A stretch of DNA of 64,000 bases from Glandiceps talaboti (taxonomy: Eukaryota; Hemichordata; Enteropneusta; Spengelidae): NCBI RefSeq assembly GCF_964340395.1, contig NC_135568.1, positions 9,144,276 to 9,208,275 of the forward strand, given 5' to 3'. The translations under genes and the position numbers were made by a program. How positions within the stretch are numbered: position 1 is the stretch's first letter; the number at the start of each line of letters is the position of its first letter. Below the pieces are notes generated by a model. It saw nothing but the letters and a program-made list of their open reading frames with translations. It searched no databases and had not been told where the DNA came from. Of this stretch, positions 22,090 to 33,609 are shown piece by piece.

Positions 22090-22560
22090 CGGAATCTGGT
22101 AGCCCAAAGACTTGTCTTGGTGTTACTATCTCAAGAAGCTCTCTAGCCCAAAGACTTGTCTTGGTGTTACTATCTCAAGAAGCTCTCCAGCCCAGAGACT
22201 TGTCTTGGTGTTACTATCTCAAGAAGCCCTCCAGCTCAAAGACTTGTCTTGGTGTTACTATCTCAAGAAGCTCTCTACACCAAGAGACTTGTCTTGGTAT
22301 TACTATCTCAAGAAGCTCTCCACACCAGAGACTTGTCTTGGTGTTATTATCTCAAGAAGCTCTCTACACCAAGAGACTTGTCTTGGTGTTACTATCTCAA
22401 GAAGCTCTCTACACCCAGAGACTTGTCTTGGTATTACTATCTCAAGAAGCTCTCCAGCCCAGAGATTTGTCTTGGTGTTACTATCACAAGAAACTCTCTA
22501 GTCCAAAGATTTGTCTTGGTGTTACTATCACAAAGAAGCTCACCACACTAGCAGTTTGTT
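22090..22560 (+). repeat. 44-bp minisatellite, about 10 copies, open in all three forward frames
   Basis: Units read GACTTGTCTTGGTGTTACTA, TCTCAAGAAGCTCTC and a variable TAGCCCAAA or CACACCAGA segment. Because 44 is not a multiple of three and the unit has no stop in any forward frame, three overlapping frames (up to 171 codons) cycle through the same peptides. The last two units change TCTCAAGAAG to TCACAAGAAA or TCACAAAGAAG. Confidence 0.92.
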
Positions 22561-22699
22561 AATTCATTGTACCGATAAACTTTTCCAACCTGAACATTTG
22601 TAGAAAGTGTGTGAGTATGTCGTTGTCACATTATGAATTAGAGATAAACTTGATTGGGGGATAAAATGATAAAAAAATGTAGCTGAGCTACTTGCTAAG

Positions 22700-22887
22700 T
22701 TTATGTACAATAACAAACATTTTTATTACACATCTTTTTAGCTTTTTGCAATTTATTGAGTTACAAACACAGACTTTGTCAATGTTGATTCATGCTGGTT
22801 TTTCAAGTACAAAACCATGATAAAAATTGTTTTAGAAATTAAGAATCCAAACTAAATACTCAATCCTCATCCATAATGGCCACTTTG
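22700..22887. mobile_element. foldback MITE family, copy E, right arm only
   Basis: It starts at the palindrome centre (TTATGTACAATAACAAACAT), runs through TTATTGAGTTACAAACACAG, and ends CATCCATAATGGCCACTTTG. The left arm is absent. Confidence 0.82.
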
Positions 22888-22919
22888 TAATGTAGCCAGC
22901 ATAAGTTATGCATGACGTG

Positions 22920-23040
22920 TGCATGTATGAGCATACAGCTGTATGTTACCATGGTTACAGTCTGGTGAATTCATACAGCTGTATGTTACCATGGTTACAG
23001 TCTATATATTACCATGGTTACAGTCTGGTGAAGTCATTCC
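22920..23040. repeat. short tandem repeat with TTACCATGGTTACAGTCT
   Basis: ACAGCTGTATGTTACCATGG occurs twice and TTACCATGGTTACAGTCT three times. The core ACCATGGT is palindromic. Confidence 0.85.
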
Positions 23041-23099
23041 GTTTGACTTTTCTTCGAGTTGATGTCTTTGATTCATGTAATTTTCTTTTACAATTATAA

Positions 23100-23439
23100 T
23101 GGAGTCATTAGATTGAACGTTCAAACTTCATCGACGCTCAGGTGGCTATTGAAGAGAACACATACGTGTAATAATATGTTTTTACTGTTTAATAATATTC
23201 ATGGAATAACTGAAATTTAAAAAAAAATGTGTAATATTAGAACAAATATTTGTAAAACATTTGTACAGCAAACGGACACTAGTGTGTAGTCAACTTGTGT
23301 TTGCTATAAATGTGAAGTAACCATGGTAACAGGAGGAAACCATGGTAACAGAGGAAGGAAATATGTTAACAAAGGTGAGAAATTTGGTAAAATTTGCATG
23401 GATTTGATTTCAATAATGGTGGTGCACCAAGGTAAAATA
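23100..23439. other. unassigned stretch
   Basis: CCATGGTAACAG-GAGGAA words at 23320-23360 echo the preceding repeat. Nothing else is seen. Confidence 0.35.
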
Positions 23440-23960
23440 TCTGTGGAATGCTGGTAAACCGTTTAAACTACTTGCTACCCTTAACAAAACACTGGTAGGG
23501 AACCCTGGTAAAATAACTTGGGAACTGAGGTATATTTTACCTACTTACCACTCTTGACAAAAAAAAAACTTGTAGGGAACCCTGGTAAAATGACAGGGGA
23601 ACTCAGGTAGAATTTACCTACTTACTACCCTTAACAAAAACACTGATAGGGAACCCTGGTAAAATAACTTGGGAACTCAGGTAGATTTTACCTACTTACC
23701 ATGTACCACCAGTAACAAAAATAGGGAACCCAGTATTAAAAATGACTAGGGAATCCAGATAGATTTTACCTACTTACCACCCTTAACAAAAAACATAGGG
23801 AACCCTGGTAAAATGACAGGGGAACTCAGGTAGATTTTACCCACTTACCACCATTAACAAAAACATAGGGAACCCTGCTGACTGGGAAATCCAGGTAGAT
23901 TTTACCATTACTAATTACCACAGGAACCCTGTAAAATGACTGGTGAACCTCCATGTGTAT
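23440..23960 (-). repeat. 74-bp dispersed minisatellite, inverted array, about 6-7 copies
   Basis: Units contain AGGGAACCCTGGTAAAATGA, GGGGAACTCAGGTAGATTTT and ACCTACTTACCACCCTTAAC. The AACCCTGGTA block starts at 23501, 23578 and 23652, giving 74-77 bp. It is the reverse complement of the array at 33610-34060. Confidence 0.9.
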
Positions 23961-24463
23961 CTACCATAGCATACTTCAATATACCAATCTAATAAAAATA
24001 CTATCAATTTACAATTCGACATGTACCTACAGTTCTCAATTTACACATAGTATAGGAAATCAATACATGGACAAATAGATAATAATATCGTAACAAAAAA
24101 GTGAGTATCAAGTTATGAAATTAATCCATAAATGTAATCAATACAATATGTTTTGATATTGAATTCAAATAATCTGTATTTACACATAGTATACAAAGTG
24201 AGAATTATACCACCTGTTAGCTAAATGGCCATAATTTTAACTTTTAAATATGCCAATATATTTGTAAAATTTGATAACGCTGCACTAGCTGCAACTTGTG
24301 TGTTAAGTTTCAATCAGACAGCAAACGATATATTTACTGAAAATTATTTTTAAAAAAATCAATAATTAGATATTGTACTTGTCAGTGCTCTGTTTTATCT
24401 ATTATTAGTACAGTAACAGGTTGACACCGTGAACGTTTATTTTACTGTACAGATCCAAAAATA
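23961..24463. other. unassigned stretch
   Basis: AT-rich, no gene recognised. Confidence 0.4.
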
Positions 24464-24598
24464 AATTTATTGAGTTACACACAAGGACTTGACATATGTT
24501 GTTTCACATTGATTTTTTAAGTAGGAAGCCATGATAAAATTATTTTTTAAATCCAAAATCAAAAAAATAAATACCCAATCCTCATCCATATAGCCAGT
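24464..24598. mobile_element. foldback MITE family, copy F, outer right arm
   Basis: It runs from TTTATTGAGTTACACACAAG to CCAATCCTCATCCATA. It lacks the left arm and the inner part of the right arm. Confidence 0.8.
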
Positions 24599-25204
24599 TG
24601 AATTGTAATATTTGTAATAAATAATTGTACACAACCAAATTTTCAACTTAAAATGTGTGCACACACTTAAAAAGCAACTCTGGAGTTGAGTGTTAGCATC
24701 AAGTTATGTATATAATTACATCTCCTATAAAAACAAAAATCTCTTAAATATATTGAAATCCTTTAGATTTAGGATGTTGATTGAAATCTTGGAATAAACC
24801 ATTATCGTGTCGAACTCTAAGTTGTCCTAGAAAGGCCCAATTAATTTCTATGAATCCATAAATGATTTATTTCCTCAGAAACGAGAAAACTGTATAAATT
24901 TTTAACGAGTCTAGTCTAATTTGGGTACTAAAAGTAGACAGACAGGAAGTTTGTCTTCTCTATGATTACTTTATTGTCGTCATATTTTAATCTTCTTGAC
25001 AGAATCAAGTTTTGTGTAAATTTCATTAGTTGAAATGAGAGTAGTAAATCACAAAAAGTACATGTATGTTTCCCTTGCTTACTAAGCAATATATATATAT
25101 ACTAATATATAATGATGTATATATAGTCATTTTTAGCCATTCCATTTTTTTTTTTTTTTTTTTTATCTTTTTCATACTATATGTGCAGTACTTTTGAATT
25201 TTCC
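24599..25204. other. unassigned stretch
   Basis: Includes a short AT microsatellite at 25088-25125 and a poly-T of about 19 at 25146-25164. Nothing else recognised. Confidence 0.4.
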
Positions 25205-25396
25205 AAAATGGCCATACGGATGAGAATTGGAAGGATTTTTAATTCATAAAACAACTTTACTATGTCTCTTCTACTTTATAAAAATAATGTGAAATAACAT
25301 ATACCAAGTCCTTGTTGGTAACTCAATAAATTGCAAAACATTAAAAAAAAATGTGTGAAATGTTTGTTATTTGATATACATGTATAATATAACAAG
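25205..25396. mobile_element. foldback MITE family, copy G, single arm in opposite orientation
   Basis: It reads from AAATGGCCATACGGATGAGA through TAACTCAATAAATTGCAAAA to the centre-like TATACATGTATAATATAAC, then stops. It is the left-type arm, equal to the reverse complement of the arm retained in copies D, E, F and H. Confidence 0.78.
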
Positions 25397-25500
25397 TCTC
25401 TGACTTTGGGCTCGTTCCACCCACCAGGTAAACAAACTATTTTGTATCTACCAGGTAGGTAGTTTGGTGGTCGGAGCTAGAACTTAGCGCTAGCATAGTC

Positions 25501-25891
25501 AGGCCTAAAATAAAAAAATTGTTTGGTTCCGGTTACCTGACCCTACCTAGTTTTTCACACAGACCTTAAACTTTTTTTTTATGTATTCGAGAAAAAAAAT
25601 AAATAAAAATGTGAAAATCTTGAAGTCTCGCAAGAAATAATGGATGCGGAAACTGACATCAACTTAAAAAGACAATATAAAACTGTTCTGCCAATCTGTA
25701 ATGGCTTTACATCTGAAAGGAAGAAACCAATAACACAGAGACCATATGGAAAACAACAGAAAACATAACTATCTGAACTAGACACTCACATATGAAAAAA
25801 AAAAATATATAGAAAATAAAAAATAAAAATTTACCTACCCCACCTATTCTAAAATTGAGCGTAATCAGAACCACATATTTTTTTTAGGCCT
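25501..25891. mobile_element. PIF/Harbinger-like MITE, copy 1
   Basis: The left end AGGCCTAAAATAAAAAAATT then GTTTGGTTCCGGTTAC is mirrored at the right by GTAATCAGAACCACATATTT then TTTTAGGCCT. With termini defined as GGCCTAAAA and TTTTAGGCC, the 3-bp word TCA flanks both sides (25499-25501 and 25891-25893). GGCC-type termini and 3-bp duplications are typical of PIF/Harbinger, though the usual target is TWA. The interior, including GTATTCGAGAAAAA and GACATCAACTTAAAAAGACA, is conserved in copy 2. The shared minus-strand peptide is only nucleotide conservation. Confidence 0.75.
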
Positions 25892-26764
25892 CACAGACTT
25901 AGTGATATAGACACAGGCTACACATGATGTGTGTTGTAGTAAGGCAATGATATAGCATGCAAATCTCATTGAGTGTGTACTATTGTGTTGTGTTGTGAAT
26001 AGTCAATGACTAGATAATGAACAAACCCCTAGAGCCATTCATGGTATCTGTGTCACAGCCATGGGCTTGGTCACATGTATTTGGGTTCTGAACAAACATG
26101 TGGAAAAGTTGTACAATTGGTCGACAAAAAAAACAGACGTGCTTTACTGAACTAATATTGATGAGGCTATTCTGCAATTCAAGTGGGGAATTGAAAAGCT
26201 GTTGTTGGTTTTCAAAGTATTCAGAAAACTGCCAACAAGTTGTTTGATGGGTGGAGTTTTTATGTTGATAGCCAAGTTAATATCAGGGAGTTAGTAAATG
26301 CCAGGCTAAGTACTATAAATTGACTAGTGGCAAACACCAAACACATTCCATTCTGTGTGTGGACACTAGAGGGGGCTCTTTCTGTTGATGGTGTTCAGCA
26401 CACCGGGACGTGATAGCTATTGGGATACACAACAAACAAATGAATTAACAAATTAATGTTAACTAAATAGAACTTACATTTTTAAATCAGGTCCCTCCCA
26501 GGACTGTTGCAGAAGCTTACTAATGACCAGAATTCAAATATGCATGAATCTGACTGAAATAATAAACTTCATTTTATATTGTTATCATGAATTATTTGTT
26601 AATAATTTACAACTATTTTAAGTTATGCACTTGTTTATAGTCATTGCAATTGGCTTGTAATATTAAAGTTGTATTGATAATTGCTAATGTGTAATTTGCA
26701 TAAAATGAATAGTAATTGTAGTCATGAATATTAATGACTTACCAGCACCTACTTGTGCACTTCA
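25892..26764. other. unassigned stretch
   Basis: No gene recognised. GGACACTAGAGGGGGCTC at about 26362 resembles AGAGGGCGCT-type words that recur near 39783, 39950 and 63826. Confidence 0.4.
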
Positions 26765-26996
26765 TGTATGTGTGTATGTATGTATGTATGTATGTATGTA
26801 TGTATGTATGTGTGTGTGTGTATGTATGTATGTATGTATGTATGTATGTATGTGTGTATGTATATATGTATGTATGTATGTATGTGTGTATGTGTGTATG
26901 TATGTATGTATGTATGTATGTATTGTGTGTGTGTGTATGTATGTATGTATGTATGTATGTATGTATGTGTGTGTGTGTGTGTATGTGTGTGTGTGT

Positions 26997-27036
<40 letters not shown>

Positions 27037-27078
27037 ATGTATGTATGTATGTATGTATGTGATGTATGTATGTATGCA
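26765..27078. repeat. (ATGT)n / (GT)n compound microsatellite
   Basis: ATGT blocks alternate with TGTGTGTG blocks, giving a semi-regular higher-order pattern. Long Cys-Met-Tyr-Val frames are artefacts. Confidence 0.97.
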
Positions 27079-28340
27079 AGCATGTATGATTTACATATAT
27101 GATTTACATAACACATAACATTTCATTTGTAATGTGCAGATCAAATGACTATTTGGTACATTAACGTTATTTATGCTACAAATATGACAATAAATAATTA
27201 GTCTATAATACAAATATAAATATACATTATATACTTTAGGTTCTAAAACTTGTTCGAAATGAATTGAAAGTAATTGACATGAAAATTTGTCAAGATATTA
27301 CCACAGTATTATGTCAAAAGTTATTTTTTTAAAAATTATATCTACATTTTACCAAGATTCAAAAAGTTCAAAATTTGCAGAAATGTGTGATTATGTTTAT
27401 ATGTGTGTATGTCTGCAAAAAAAAGAAATCGCTTGGAACAATTCTTAACACAAATTAAAAAAAAAAATATCATAAAAACATCTAAAACTGGATTGAAAGT
27501 ATGGATTGAAATGTAACTAAACTGATATTAACTTATTGGCAAGACAGTAAGGACTATGTTAAGTGACCAGAATTAAATGCCAGCTAGATGATTTTGGGAT
27601 GGGATCATGACAAGCAGAGAGTTACCAGTCAGGTGAGGAGGTATTTAGACTGATGAGGGAAGTGTGTGACATTGATGATATATATGCCTACTCGATTGAC
27701 CTTTGACCTTTTCATTCTATCTAAACTTTTAAAATATTTTTCAGAATTTTCCCCCAAAAGTTTCAAACTTGGTGTGATTCTGTGTTGTCTATATTGTGGC
27801 TTCTGCAGTCTGGTCGGTATTTTGGAAGTTTTCTGTCAAAAATTTCGTAAAAAGTGTCAAAATGTGTAAGGTCAACCAACAATATACGGGGTCAGACAGA
27901 CTGAAGTGAAGTGGTGGTATAATTAGCATGCTAGTCTCCACCCCAAATCAACAATGCATTAAGTCCATGTAATGTAATCTCCGGCCAATCTTTGATTCCA
28001 GTCATGTACCAGTCAACACAGTTGGTCGTAATTATTACCTCTTTCTTTCATCCACTGTTTGTTTTGGAAATACTCGTTAAAAGTTACCAGTGAAAACACC
28101 CAGATTACCCAAGTCAGTCTAACGTCAAGTCTGCGCACAACTTAAAAGGTGTAAAGGTATGTAAGTATGTGCTTACCTGTTTGTGACTTTCATACTGTGT
28201 ACTTGAAATGGTAAAGGTGTGTGGGGGCCGACTATGTGAAAAGAAAGACAGTCGATATATTGCCATGTGTGTACTTGAAAGGTTTTGCCATGTTGAACCA
28301 CAAAGTGGAAAGCTGTGTTATTACTAGTCATGCGTGAAAA
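27079..28340. other. unassigned stretch
   Basis: No gene recognised. A perfect DR1 word is at 27697. A 67-codon frame at 27666-27869 has no recognisable domain. Confidence 0.4.
27697..27709 (-). promoter_or_regulatory. perfect DR1 nuclear-receptor motif
   Basis: Plus strand TGACCTTTGACCT, i.e. AGGTCAAAGGTCA on the minus strand. Motif match only. Confidence 0.4.
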
Positions 28341-30480
28341 AGCTCACAAAACTCACTCCGTTCCTCTTCAGGGCATTGAAAAGTTTGCAATGGAGCACAC
28401 ACTCTATGTGTAAAGAATACGCAACATGGCGAAAGTTTTCGTTAGTGTTTTGTGACATCGGTTATGACCCCTCCTTCTGTACCAAATCCCTAAATAACAT
28501 AACCGTTTTATGAATACGTGAAAATACACTTCTTTGGAAGCAGTTCATTACAGTTGCAACTTTGGGAACATCTCCCTTCTTTCGTACAAAAGTCTAAAAA
28601 ACAATATATCTGTTCTTAGTTAGTGAAAATGCGTAATATCGTGAAAGTGACTACTGCAATGCAAATTTAGTAATCTAACGACTTCAATCCTTTTCGTTAT
28701 CAAGAGTTGTTAGGACATGAATTTATTCCAACTCTTCAACTTACTGTGTTAATTGTAAGTTAAAAGGACCTGTATCAAATATGTGTGCCTAGATACTTAC
28801 ATAATAAAAATAGCATTAGCGTGAGAATTTCAAATTTTTTTGTCTCTGTCTTTTCATGACATTTTCCTTCCGGTTGAAATTTACATAACTGGAAGGTTAA
28901 TAATGTAACCACTTTGTGAGTGAATTATTAGCGCACAATAATTGTTTACATAACTTAGCCAGGGAACACAAACAAGGCATCACGATGTGGGGAAGCTAAT
29001 CACTAGTAACTACCACTCATTTAGCAAAACACTGGGTAATTATTTCATGTGTTTTGATCGATCAAAATTTGAAGCTGTGAAGAAATCGATCTTTGTCAAA
29101 ATATAGTTGCTGCATATTGGCTAAAGAATGGTTGTATGTGGCGGCTGAATTTATCTGCTGGAAAATGGCTTATTTTTTGGCTGAAATAGCAACAGGTCAA
29201 CTCTGCACATACAGGGAATGTAGCTGCAGCATTGAGAATTATGCCTTTTCAAGAATTACCTGTTAGGGCTAGGTTTTAAAAGTATGCATAAAAATTGAAG
29301 ATATTGTTAGAATGCATGTTCACATGCAAGTATATTACTAAATATACTTCTACTATAAATAGTGCTTTCTCACGATTGAAATAATTAGCTTTGAAAAATC
29401 AAAATGGGTTTCTTTAATAACCATCGGCCATCACAAGAATCATAAAGTTATCGATAAAAAAATCAGTAAGTACAGCCTCTAGTTTTCAAGCGTTCGACAC
29501 TTTTTACTTTTACTTTCCCTCCAAATTTCTTTGAAAAAACTTTTTGTTTTTCTGCCACTTTTTTGTGTATAACTTTGCAAAATTTTAGTCTGGAATGAGA
29601 GAAGATTGTAATAATTGATGAATTAATGCAAAATTTATAGTGCTAAAACATGATTATATCAAGAATTTCTTCAAAATGAGTTGACAAGATTTGTTCCTGT
29701 ATATTTGGCAGTTGTTGATGTAGGTTTGTTTACTTGTACTTTTCAAGTTGTGTCTGGCAAATTTACATGTAGACAAAGATGTATACTATTTGTGGACATG
29801 GCCATCTATATTAACTACCTCCTGTGAGTATGTTTAATTCATGATCATTAGGAGTACATTGAAAATAGGGTGTCCATTCACATTTTTGTAGATGTTGACA
29901 GAGGTTCGAATCTTATCAAGATTTCAACTCCTCTACTAGGACTTCGTGTATATCTCTCCAATTTTTTGGTCCCATATACATTTTTTGGTCCCATGTACGT
30001 ATCAGTTTTTCCTCCTCACTGGTTACCAGTCTGTTTGTATCAGTTGCCATCACCACTGGCCTTGAGATTTTCATTGTTCCAAATTTAGACAGACCGACAG
30101 CAGCGTATAATTACATTCCACCCTTGTGGCTACACATTGCATACACTGCATACTATCAAAAATACATGTATATGTACAGTAAATGTGATGTTTTGTAATT
30201 ATGTAAAACTACACTTTGATATTATGAACTTTCTTAAAGCAAACAACCTGTTCGTGTTACACATACTCTTTCATACCCATGGACTACTGATTGGGGGCAC
30301 AGACTTGACAAAAAAAACAACATTACATATCTCTTGAGGCTTACCATAAACAGATTACTAAGTATTCAACACAAAAATAACAGTAGAGAAAATGATATGG
30401 CTGCACTATAGGTAATACAAAGGTCAAAGGTCAAAGGCCATATAAGTTCACATTTCTTTAGAACTAGTATATTTAAAGTA
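28341..30480. other. unassigned stretch with a diverged duplication
   Basis: Between about 28460 and 28640 a block with CCTTCT-GTACAAA, TCTAAA-AACA and GTGAAAATGC-like phrases occurs twice at roughly 110-125 bp spacing. The remainder is AT-rich, with no gene, RNA or element recognised. Frames at 29870-30088 and 30137-30337 are unremarkable. Confidence 0.4.
30421..30433 (+). promoter_or_regulatory. perfect DR1 nuclear-receptor motif with a third half-site
   Basis: AGGTCAAAGGTCA followed immediately by AAGGCCA, so three half-site-like words lie in tandem at one-base spacing. Motif match only. Confidence 0.42.
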
Positions 30481-30488
30481 GCCAGCGG

Positions 30489-30538
30489 TGAGGGGAGGGG
30501 GAGGGGAGGGGGAGGGGAGAGGGAAGGGAGAAGGGAGA
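30489..30538 (+). repeat. purine tract with G-quadruplex potential
   Basis: GGGG, GGGGG, GGGG, GGGGG and GGGG runs are separated by single A, then GAGGGAAGGGAGAAGGG. Runs of four or more G with one-base loops are the classic quadruplex pattern. The strand is also a pure purine mirror-like tract that could form a triplex. Confidence 0.85.
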
Positions 30539-30574
30539 AAAATGTGCACAGATTTCCATATGTATATAGTATAG

Positions 30575-30660
30575 TCAATTTGGGAGGAAATCCTAGTAAA
30601 TATTCAGGGAACATGGGTAGATTTAACCAACATGTACTTGCTGTCTTTGAGGAAAAACAT
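30575..30660 (-). repeat. isolated monomer of the 74-bp family
   Basis: GGAAATCCTAGTAAATATTC, AGGGAACATGGGTAGATTTA and ACCAACATGTACTTGCTGTC follow the order of the inverted 74-bp unit at 23440-23960. Confidence 0.55.
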
Positions 30661-30889
30661 GGAATTATGCCAAAACATATATTTTTTACCTTGATAAGTT
30701 CTGCTAATTAATTTTGAGGTCATTTTTGCAGGTAGTATAACAGATATGATGATCACAAATGCGAAATTGTAACATGTACACTTGCATACAATCATCACCT
30801 TTCTATTCTGTATCATGTCTGTCAACAAGACTATATTGAAAATATCACGCTGTATACATATAGTAAAATTATATGAAATAATCTCTCTG

Positions 30890-32040
30890 TTTGATGTTGT
30901 TTCTGTCTGTCAGTAACAGTTTGCTGCAAAAATTATTACAATAAGCTTCTACAAGTCTACTTCTGCTTAACAAATGTTGTGTCTGTCAGTAACAGTTTGG
31001 AAAAGCAAACCAGGTAAAATTTGACTTTCTAAAAAAACTGTTTTCTCTTTCTGTTTTATTTTTGTCAGTAACAGTAACTGCTTGTTGAGAAGTCAACTCT
31101 TTCTGAGGATTTCAAAAATAGTCACCCTTTGTGATTAAATTTTGCATTTATTAGTTCGTTAGAAAACCAAATCTGGTTGATATGACTTACAAAATAATGT
31201 TACTTTTCTGGTAAACATAGTCCATGAGATAACTGCCATGTTTGCCAAATCAAAACATGGTGGTTAAAAAAATCTCCCATTCTGCCAAACTATGTGTCAG
31301 TAAAAAATTGTTGACAAAGTGGCTGTTAGTTAAGGAGACTTTTTTGAATGGTCACTTTCTGATGAACACTGCACTATATTTATCAGAATGTTTTGCTATA
31401 AAACCAGAACTTTGTACAAAAAACTAATAACCTTTTGTGTAAAATATTGTCTGTCAGTAACTACCCTGTTTTCCAAACCAAAACATGGTGGTTGAGAAAA
31501 TGGTCTCCCTTTCTACAAAACTGTCAGTCTGTCATTTTTGATGAAGTGTCTTTTTGTCAAGGACCTTTTAAATGATTTATAATCTGTCAGTAACTGTTTG
31601 TTGGAAAGTTCAAACCAAAAATTTAGTACTTCTAAAATAATTATCCTTTCTGTTGAATGGTGTGGCTGTCAGTAAATTTTTTGCTGAGAAAACAAAACTT
31701 GGTACTTCTGAAATAATTACCCTCTTTATTTACAATGTGTCTGTCAGTAATTGTTCGCAAGAAATCAAAAAGTTAGTACAAAATAATCGCCCTACACATT
31801 GTGTCTGCCATTACTGTTCACTGGAAAACCACAACATGTACTTCAAAAATCTCTCTCTTTCTATAAAATATGTGTAACAGTTTACTACAAAATGAAAACA
31901 TGGTACTTTGAAAGAATTGTCCTTTTTGTCAAATGGTGTGTCTGTCAGTAACTGTTTGCTGTAAATCCAAAATGTGCTACTTATAAAATAATCTCCCTTC
32001 CTGAAAACAGTGTGTCTGTCAGTAACAGTTTGTTGAAGTG
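30890..32040. repeat. degenerate 75-150 bp repeat built on GTCTGTCAGTAACAGTTTG
   Basis: CTGTCAGTAAC-type blocks lie near 30911, 30986, 31065, 31452, 31587, 31668, 31742, 31945 and 32017. They are followed by GAAA-C-AAA-C-TGGTACTTCT and AAAATAATCTCCCTTTCTG-like segments. Spacing is irregular. Frames here are unconvincing. Confidence 0.75.
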
Positions 32041-32339
32041 TTGTACAGATCCTTAATACTGCCAGTTGAAACCAAATTGCACTACAATGGGTTGTGAAAA
32101 TATCCAGTTTGAGCCACTTCAAATGAAAAGTGAGCAAGACTGTCAGATGATACTTTAAAAGTAACCCTTCACTGTACAGGTTGGGTTGAGTGATTCTGAC
32201 AGGTGGCTGTTGTCACAGTGTGTGTGTTTTTGTTTGGACTGCCTGGTTCTATGAGTTCAGTTCAGGACATCCCGATGTTCACATCATACTGAAGAGAGAT
32301 AGCTGGTGTTGTCAATTTTCTGTACCTGAAATAGAATAT
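32041..32339. other. unassigned stretch
   Basis: Nothing recognised. Confidence 0.35.
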
Positions 32340-32960
32340 TACTGCATAGGAGCATCAATAAAATAACGAACATGTGATTTCTTGGTCAACACCATAACTT
32401 CCGCTCTACGTGCTTCACATGCTTATAAGTATACATGTAGATGCACGTGAGAAGAAGTCAACCTTCTTGTTCTATTTTGACCCTCTAGCATGAGGTAAAA
32501 TGCTATTGCAGGTAGTGAGAATAAGTCAAACTTCTTGTTCTATTTTGACCCTCTAGCATGAGTTAAAATGCTATTACAGGTACTGAGAATAAGTCAACCT
32601 TCTTGTTCTATTTTGAACCTCTAGCATGAGGTAAAATGCTATTACAGGTACTGAGAATAAGTCAACCTTCTTGTTCTATTTTGACCCTCTAACATGAGGT
32701 AAAATGCTATTGCAGGTACTGAGAATAAGTCAACCTTCTTGTTCTATTTTGACCCTCTAGCATGAGTTAAAATGCTATTACAGGTACTGAGAATAAGTCA
32801 ACCTTCTTGTTCTATTTTGAACCTCTAGCATGAGGTAAAATGCTATTACAGGTACTGAGAATAAGTCAACCTTCTTGTTCTATATTGACCCTCTAACAAG
32901 AGGTAAAATGTTATTACAGGTACTGAGAATAAGTAAACCTTGTTCTATTTTGACCCTCTA
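32340..32960 (+). repeat. 68-bp tandem array with conserved left flank, about 7 copies
   Basis: Units are GAGAATAAGTCAACCTTCTT, GTTCTATTTTGACCCTCTAG, CATGAGGTAAAATGCTATTA, CAGGTACT. GAGAATAAGTCA starts at 32517 and 32585 and then every 68 bp. The left flank (TGATTTCTTGGTCAACACCA, ATAACTTCCGCTCTACGTGC, TTCACAT) is also found beside the two-copy arrays at 40560-40790 (inverted) and 44338-44535. The repeat therefore moves or spreads as part of a larger unit. Confidence 0.92.
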
Positions 32961-33609
32961 GCATCATCAGTGTTTTTTCACCGGTTGTATATTTTGTTGT
33001 TGTATTTATGTGAGGTATTGCTCACTTCATTCAAGCAAATACACCGGTGTTTTTTCACCAGTTGTATGAAATTAGAGCGCATTTACATGTATAAAGTTTG
33101 GTGAAATCATAGAGGTGAATAGAAACCTTTGTACCAGGAGCTGGGTTGTGGTTTTATACCTTCCTTTACATACCATAGCACAGTGTCCATCAATTCTGTA
33201 CTCTACTCCTCCCCTCACTTTACTATGATTACTGTTTATATAGACACTTGAAGTTAAAAGCAAAAAACAACTGATAAATCAAGTTTTGTGAATCATTGAT
33301 GCATAGAAGGTAAGAATTCCAGGTACCTAGGTCTGTGATGTACAGAGATTGTATGCAAGTTATAGGATTCCAGGTACCTATAGGTATTGGTGCATAGAGT
33401 TTGCACAAAATGAATTGCATTTCTTTGGCATTATGTTGGTTCATTATCCACTATCAGCATTTTCATGTACCTGTATTTTGTGGGTGGAACACCAAAAAAA
33501 ATGTAAAATGAGCCCGAGTTCTTTATATTTTTGGATCAGTACGTAATATAATTTTATCTGTAGCAGTCTTTTTATTTGGGTGTAAGTAAAATCTACGAGA
33601 GCACCCTGT
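32961..33609. other. unassigned stretch with small duplications
   Basis: GTGTTTTTTCACCGGTTGTAT and GTGTTTTTTCACCAGTTGTAT (32970 and 33046) form a duplicate pair about 76 bp apart. ATTCCAGGTACCTA occurs at 33316 and 33367. No gene. Confidence 0.5.

Noticed and set aside
22047-22562. 171-codon frame with repeated Leu-Val-Leu-Val-Leu-Leu-Ser-Gln-Glu-Ala-Leu
   Set aside because: Produced by a 44-bp tandem unit lacking stops; three overlapping forward frames give the same peptides out of phase, which is not what a single real gene shows.
24467-24664. Frames containing Met-Ala-Ser-Tyr-Leu-Lys-Asn-Gln here and at 15537-15998
   Set aside because: The shared peptide is the arm of the foldback MITE read on the minus strand; similarity is nucleotide repeat identity, not protein homology.
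25579-25785. Shared minus-strand peptide Leu-Phe-Lys-Leu-Met-x-Val-Ser-Ala-Ser with 55725-55925
   Set aside because: It is the interior of the GGCC-ended MITE. Only two short copies exist, with no start or domain, so coding status cannot be claimed; noted as a finding instead.
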